From assembly GCA_965153355.1 (NCBI GenBank), contig OZ231127.1, forward strand, positions 5,394,001 through 5,458,000: a stretch of 64,000 bases of DNA, read 5' to 3'. Numbering within the stretch: the stretch's first letter is position 1; each line of letters begins with the position of its first letter. The DNA is from Flaccisagitta enflata (Eukaryota > Chaetognatha > Sagittoidea > Aphragmophora). A program made the position numbers and the translations under genes. Positions 41,842-64,000 of the stretch are shown piece after piece. The notes beneath the pieces were generated by a model. It saw only the letters and a list, made by a program, of their open reading frames with translations, was not told the DNA's origin and made no database searches.

Positions 41842-42764
41842 AAAATATATGGATAGCGTCTATGATTTGTATCATTACTGTGTAAGACCCAAATCCGTGC
41901 ATGAATAGACTCTCATCGTTCATCTATATAATCATATCTTTTCATTCCATTGCTTGCTTTTCCTCGCTTTGCTTATAAGCGCACATGCCTAGATCATGCT
42001 TCTATTCCATTTTCCATTTAGCATTTAGATCAGCTCAGCACGAGTTTATGTGTAGCCTCTATACTAACTTTCATATTAACATTGGTTCTATCATTGGTCT
42101 GTCATTTCTCTGTTTTATCCATCATGAGATACCTGGACTCTACTCCTTCAGTCTCTTAATAGCAAAAGAAGGTGAACGATTGTAGCGCGTTAAAATCCAT
42201 GTAATTTAATGATAATGAAGTAATAAGTTACATGCAAAGAAAAAACTTTCCGCAGAGACAATTTTATATACATGAAAAATGGAATCATGAAAAATCTACA
42301 CTAAACTAGTTGGAAGAATAAGAGAACAGCACCCTTTGCCGGGAAATTAGAAAAAAAAAAAGACATGATTGATGACACGGCAGGCCAGACCATTAAGGAA
42401 GACGGACGACCAACAGACAGACTGACAAAATACCGAAATGAGACTCAGGCACGTGATCTAGAATACAAAGATGGCCAAGAACTAAAACTAGAATCAGAAA
42501 TATTACAATCGTTGGTCGGGTCAACAAGCAACTTTTTTTTTACAAAAGGTTTATTGATTTTTTTTTGTATTTTTCAAAATAAGTCCAATTCATAGAACTT
42601 TTCATTACATCTTTTTGATAATTGATTAATCATCAGGCACAATCTTTACATTTTCGGGACATGGTAGTGTTACTGTTTATTTTGAAACAAAAGGAGAAAT
42701 ATTGTCATGGTAATCATGTTTGTCATGGATGATACTGTCTTTGTTATCTTGGTTTTTACCGAAG

Positions 42765-43082
<318 letters not shown>

Positions 43083-43123
43083 CTGTGGTGGTTGTTGTTA
43101 TTCTATATTGTTATTGATGTTGT

Positions 43124-59699
<16,576 letters not shown>

Positions 59700-59700
<1 letters not shown>

Positions 59701-59982
59701 ATCGTGAATTTACTCTTCAATGACAATCGCGTTTTTAACAGGCCACTCAATCGCTTGCTCCCTTTGTTTGCTCGCTCCGTTTGTTCGCTTGTACCGCTCG
59801 CTCCACAGCGCTCCACTTTCCTTTTTTTCCGCTCATTTTGCTTCGCTTGCTCACTCTATTCATGGGCTCACTCACTTTGCTCACTCCCTCCTGGGACATA
59901 TAAGATTCATGAGCATAAGTTCACCCTGTAAACGTGTTTAACGGCAATAAACGCGTTTGTTGTGGTCACTAGAAACGCCCTA
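59700..59982. mobile_element. Family D element, diverged left end
   Basis: The right end 'tcactagaaacgccc' is intact. The left end is degraded (tcttcaatgacaatcgcgttttt). The core contains 'cgctcgctccacagcgctcc'. Confidence 0.65.
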
Positions 59983-60136
59983 TATTCATATGGAATTTGG
60001 TTTTTTTAGAAGTAACGGCGCTGACCAGGCTCGAGTGTCTTTAATCAAATTCATGTCATACAATTTATCAAATTATCCAACATCTGTACATTCTATTCAT
60101 TTCGTTTAGATTGCTAAAATAACTCCTGATATGAAT

Positions 60137-60232
60137 ACAATTTATTGCAGAAACAAGGGTTGACACTCTACAGTGTCTATTGCAGTGTTTATTGCAGAAA
60201 CAAGGGTTAACACTTTACAGTGTCTAAACATT
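60137..60232. repeat. Short tandem duplication
   Basis: 'tattgcagaaacaagggttgacactctacagtgtct' is followed within 15 bp by a second near copy. Confidence 0.8.
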
Positions 60233-61001
60233 AGTTTTCTTTTTGGGTTTTGTACTCTTTAACAAAGATATATTCCACAATAAATAAAGATTTTTTAACT
60301 CCAAAAGGTACTATACTATATGCCTTCATACAAGTTTTTTTGATTGAGAATGTGAGTTTGTTTCCTGAAATGATCAAAGATTATCATAGATGTAAAAGCC
60401 CAACCGGTGCTTTCAACACCAGAAAAAAAGGCCGTCTGCCCACCGAGTTTAGCTAATAGATAGAAAAAACTCTTTAGAATAATAATCACTTAATCAAATC
60501 CTTGTCTAATTGCCAAAATAAACTTGAACGGGGGTGGACTGGGTGCACTTTTCTCGCCGAGTTTTGCCACCTGTTTGAAATTTTGATTTTGATTTTCACT
60601 TCCTTGCCAAAATACAAACTAATGTTTTAATGAACAATATGGACAACGAGGCTTGACATGAAATCTCAAAATTTCACAAGAAATATTCATGATAAATACT
60701 TACAACATAAAAATCCAAAATCTTTACATTTCCCCGTTTATACTTGGATCAGAACAATTTGAATATGAATGAAAAATCATTCTTGCCTTTTCCTCTCTAA
60801 TCCACAAAGCCGCTCTGATCGATTTAAATCATCTGTTGTCCTAATTACGCTAGTATACAATGAGGTACAAGGGAACAAGATGATCAATGTTGGGTGGATC
60901 ATCAAGTCCTTGTTCAACCATTTTCGCGAGGAGCTGCACAATCTAAATTTTGGAATTTTGAATTTTCTATGTCCAAAATGCTCCATCTTGGGATTTAAAG
61001 G

Positions 61002-61004
<3 letters not shown>
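60233..61004. other. No gene seen
   Basis: Unassigned. None of the frames has a domain, and no EGF exon of the thrombospondin gene was found here. Confidence 0.45.
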
Positions 61005-61094
<90 letters not shown>

Positions 61095-61104
61095 GAGAGA
61101 GAGA
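61005..61104. repeat. (GA)n microsatellite
   Basis: Nearly pure dinucleotide run. Confidence 0.97.
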
Positions 61105-61199
61105 TTAAACAAGAACTATGAAACTGGTCGGTGGTATGCAAATGATTTTGATCTTGTTTGAAATTGTTTTAATTACGGCTTTAAATCCATCGAGGCTGC

Positions 61200-61394
61200 C
61201 AGAGGACTCTCGAGGAGGAGGAGGAGGTGGTGGAGGAGGAGGAGGAGGACTCTCGAGGTGTGGATGATTATAATCATGAGGATGTTGGGGGGGGGACTGG
61301 GGAGGATGAGGATGATGATGAGGACGTTTGGGGGGATGAGGATGAGGAGGACTTTCGAGTTGTGGATGATTATGATGATGAGGATGGTTGTGTG

Positions 61395-61425
<31 letters not shown>

Positions 61426-61450
61426 CTATCGGGGAGAGGATGAGGAGGAA
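61200..61450. repeat. GGA/GAT low-complexity tract
   Basis: Gly/Glu/Asp-type triplets with three 'gtggatgattat.atgatgagg' units. The open frames are acidic low-complexity artefacts. Confidence 0.85.
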
Positions 61451-62235
61451 ACAAACGACCATCGTGTTGAAAGATCGAGATCAGGGGGTGAGGGGGGCTA
61501 GAGGTAATGGGGTGGGGTTTAGTCAATTTAGTCAGATTTAGGGGATGGAGTTTTATGGCTTTTCTTTTTGGCAAGCTCAGGGATTATCGCGAGTTTTAGG
61601 ACGCAGACGGGGGCGGATAGTATCTTGATTTGTCCAGTCAAGGGCTTTACCAGTCACGGTAAAAACAAGAAAAAGGTTTACGATGGAGATAAAAATCAAT
61701 TTCTAATCATAAACACAGTAGGTGAAGGAGCTGAGCGGCGATAAAGAAAAGGGCTGCGTCCCGCGATAGTTTACATAACAAGAAATGAGATCTGGATTTG
61801 AGGCTGTTTTGGGGTTGTTCGTTAATGTTTTAGGGAGTTTGTTATGGGTGGCCGTTCAGGAAGGAATTCCGTCTGCTCGAAATTTACGCACCACTTGAGC
61901 ACTGTAGGATAAACAAATCAGGGACGGCGCTTGTGATTGTGGAGTAGCTCAAGCAAGAATGCCAATTATTCTTATCCCCTGAGTCTACATCAAAGCAGTG
62001 TATAAACTCTATGTAAAAAATTAAACTTTCAATTATCTATGCATGCGATCTAACAACTTGCTTTCTTGGTCTTTTTGTCTTTTGGTTTAAATTTTTTTTA
62101 CATCACTGCCCATGCTTAAGGACCCTAATTGTTTTTGCAAAATCGCTTTGAGTAGTTGATTTCCATATTGCTTGATTTTGTAATGGCAGTGAATTTGCTT
62201 TTTTAATGCTATTTTCAACCAAAACAATATGCAGC
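61451..62235. other. No gene seen
   Basis: Unassigned flank sequence. Confidence 0.4.
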
Positions 62236-62254
62236 TTGTTTGGCCTCTTGCGAT

Positions 62255-62440
62255 TATGCCACAGTGCTATGCCACAGTGCTATGCCACTAGTTTGGCCTC
62301 CTGCTTATTACGCCGAAAGTTTACTATCTTTAAACCATAGTGCTATGCCACTAGTTTGGCTGCTTGCTTATTGCGCCAAAAATTTGCTATCTTTGAACCA
62401 CAGTGCTATGTCACTGGTTTGGCCTTCCTTTACCCGCCGT
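62255..62440. repeat. 63-bp minisatellite, three copies
   Basis: 'cacagtgctatgccactagtttggcc..ctgcttatt.cgcc.aaa.tttgctatctttgaac' repeats about three times. The period is divisible by three, which keeps a plus-strand frame open. Confidence 0.85.
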
Positions 62441-62819
62441 CTGGATTTGAGATACTGTCTGGAAGACTTTTTAGGGCAAAGGATGTTTTCGAGTAAAATC
62501 TTCCGTGATTCAATATGGTTCACCTAATTTCCTGAATAATTTCGATTCATTTTAACAGTGAGGTTAAAAAAAGTGGGACAGCAATGAAAATCAATTTGTA
62601 TCCACCTCAAAGCCCACACACACTGAGACTCAGGTACCGACAAACAGGCATGTAACAGAAAAATACACAGATACATAAACAGACACTCGCACCGGCGCAA
62701 ATTTTTGACAATTTCCTTTTCTGTAATAGCTTTAAGGTCAATTACCTGCCTTCAGGCTCGACTTGTTTGACCTTCTAATCATTTTCATCATTTCCTTTCA
62801 TCTTCTTCTTACTCATACA

Positions 62820-62822
<3 letters not shown>

Positions 62823-62890
<68 letters not shown>

Positions 62891-62905
62891 TTTCTCTCTC
62901 TCTTT
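62823..62905. repeat. (CT)n microsatellite
   Basis: Dinucleotide run. Confidence 0.96.
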
Positions 62906-63516
62906 TTTATCCTCTATGTTTCTATGTTTTTTTTTGTTTTCCTCCTTCCTAATCCATTCTCACAGACAGAGAAATTTTTGTTCTAGATTTCCGCTGGGCT
63001 TTTTAATTTTTGGCTCGTCACGGTCAGGATTGGATTTACCGTGTAAACATCATTTCTTTTTAGAATTACGCGAGGGTTAGGATGGTGAAAAGGTGGATAC
63101 AGAGGTTAGAGGGTGATTGAAAGGATGGGAATTGTTACAGTAGACATGTATTTGGGGGTAACCACGCAAAATGATAATTTGCATTATTTTTTTCAATCTC
63201 TTTTTGCATCTGCTTTTGCATTAGTTAGTTGTTAATCAACCTTGCATTCTTTTGTGGGTCACAGCTTTAACTCTCAACTCTCAGATATAAGAATTCAGGC
63301 AATTTGGGGAAAGGTTTGAAATATTGTAATGCTTATTTGCCCTTTAAATAGATGGAGTAGAAAGGATGGAAGATAGAAGCGAGTAAATCACAAGTAGATA
63401 GTTTCTTTCCGATCCAGTCGATAATCACGTCGGAATTTTAAAGCAATTAACGCATTCCTTTAATTTATGCAAATCACTTTTCCATCGCATCTTTAACTGA
63501 GTGGGCGAAAAAAAAA

Positions 63517-63720
63517 CCATGACCGGATACTTGGCTACCAAGTTCATGTGCAGGTGGGCAGGGACAGCGACGAAATAGGTTAATCATTCATTTGGGTAGG
63601 GGCAGTGGTGTAAAAATTTTAACACCTAAATTACAAAGTATTATGGATTGACGGACCAACCAACCGGCCAACAGACGGACTGAAAGACAAAGCGGGTTAT
63701 ATAGTCGCGTGCATGACACT
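63517..63720. mobile_element. Family B element, diverged
   Basis: 'ccatgaccggatacttggctacc', 'gcaggtgggcaggg', GACC/GGCC core and 'agtcgcgtgcatgacactaaac'. Confidence 0.6.
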
Positions 63721-63721
63721 A

Positions 63722-64000
63722 AACAAGCCCGACCGGGCAACGATGCGTCCGGACTGAGTCTCTACGTGTATTGACTAAATATGTGACATATGTGGAGATA
63801 AAGATTGACAGACAGATAAAGCGACAGAATAGTGAATGAGGCTCTCAAAACACGTTTGTTGATCATTACAGGATCTCAAAACACGTTTGTTGATCAGTAC
63901 AAGATCTCACCGTGGCTTAAATCAGCCGAGAAACGCGGTTTTCGCACAGGCGTTACGGACGGACGGACGGACGGATCGACGGACGGACGGACATACCCTC
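63722..64000. mobile_element. Family C element, reversed, cut by the window edge
   Basis: Reverse complement of the copy at 4411-4718: 'aacaagcccgaccgggcaacgatgcgtccgg' at the left, 'cgcggttttcgcacaggcgttacgg' and then a GACG array at the right edge. Confidence 0.75.

Overview
The window is animal (metazoan) nuclear DNA, almost certainly from an invertebrate. It has spliced genes with GT-AG introns, secreted multi-domain proteins built from phase-1 exons, a thrombospondin, and no operons. No vertebrate Alu/L1-type repeats are recognisable. I cannot name the phylum. Much of the non-coding DNA is microsatellite, minisatellite or short inverted-repeat element, so most long open frames are low-complexity artefacts.

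Layout: (1) 0-9.7 kb holds repeats only: a 69-bp satellite, copies of four short element families (called A-D here) and long microsatellites. (2) 9.7-16.9 kb, minus strand: a six-exon secreted protein gene (signal peptide, unknown domain, F5/8 type C domain, fibrinogen C-terminal domain), with all introns in phase 1. A dead Tc1/mariner transposase lies in one intron. (3) 17-27.8 kb: no convincing gene; microsatellites, elements and a foldback element. (4) 27.8-34.5 kb: an odd block with four minisatellites of about 23-27 bp and seven copies of a small hairpin. The outer stem of the hairpin changes by compensatory substitutions, so it is probably a structured RNA. (5) 35.1-37.9 kb, minus strand: a two-exon gene with two related zinc-finger regions, two UBA domains, a Lys-rich linker and a novel C-terminal domain. 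It carries an in-frame TAG exactly where the sister finger has Trp. (6) 39.3-41.8 kb, plus strand: exons of a Cys-rich protein ending in a ShKT domain and a hydrophobic tail. (7) 43.1-58.6 kb, minus strand: the 3' part of a thrombospondin gene of the COMP/TSP-5 type (14 exons: EGF, type-3 repeats, C-terminal lectin-like domain). Its 5' exons were not found and probably lie beyond the right edge. (8) 58.6-64 kb: repeats and more copies of families B, C and D.

The thrombospondin gene is the richest locus. Exon ends have been copied, sometimes many times, into the following introns. The last array keeps thirteen GT donors counting the true one. One exon has a +1 frameshift relative to its own fossil copies, and one intron appears to end in TG instead of AG. 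Two alternative EGF exons sit in tandem. No RNA polymerase II promoter, tRNA, rRNA or CRISPR array could be supported.
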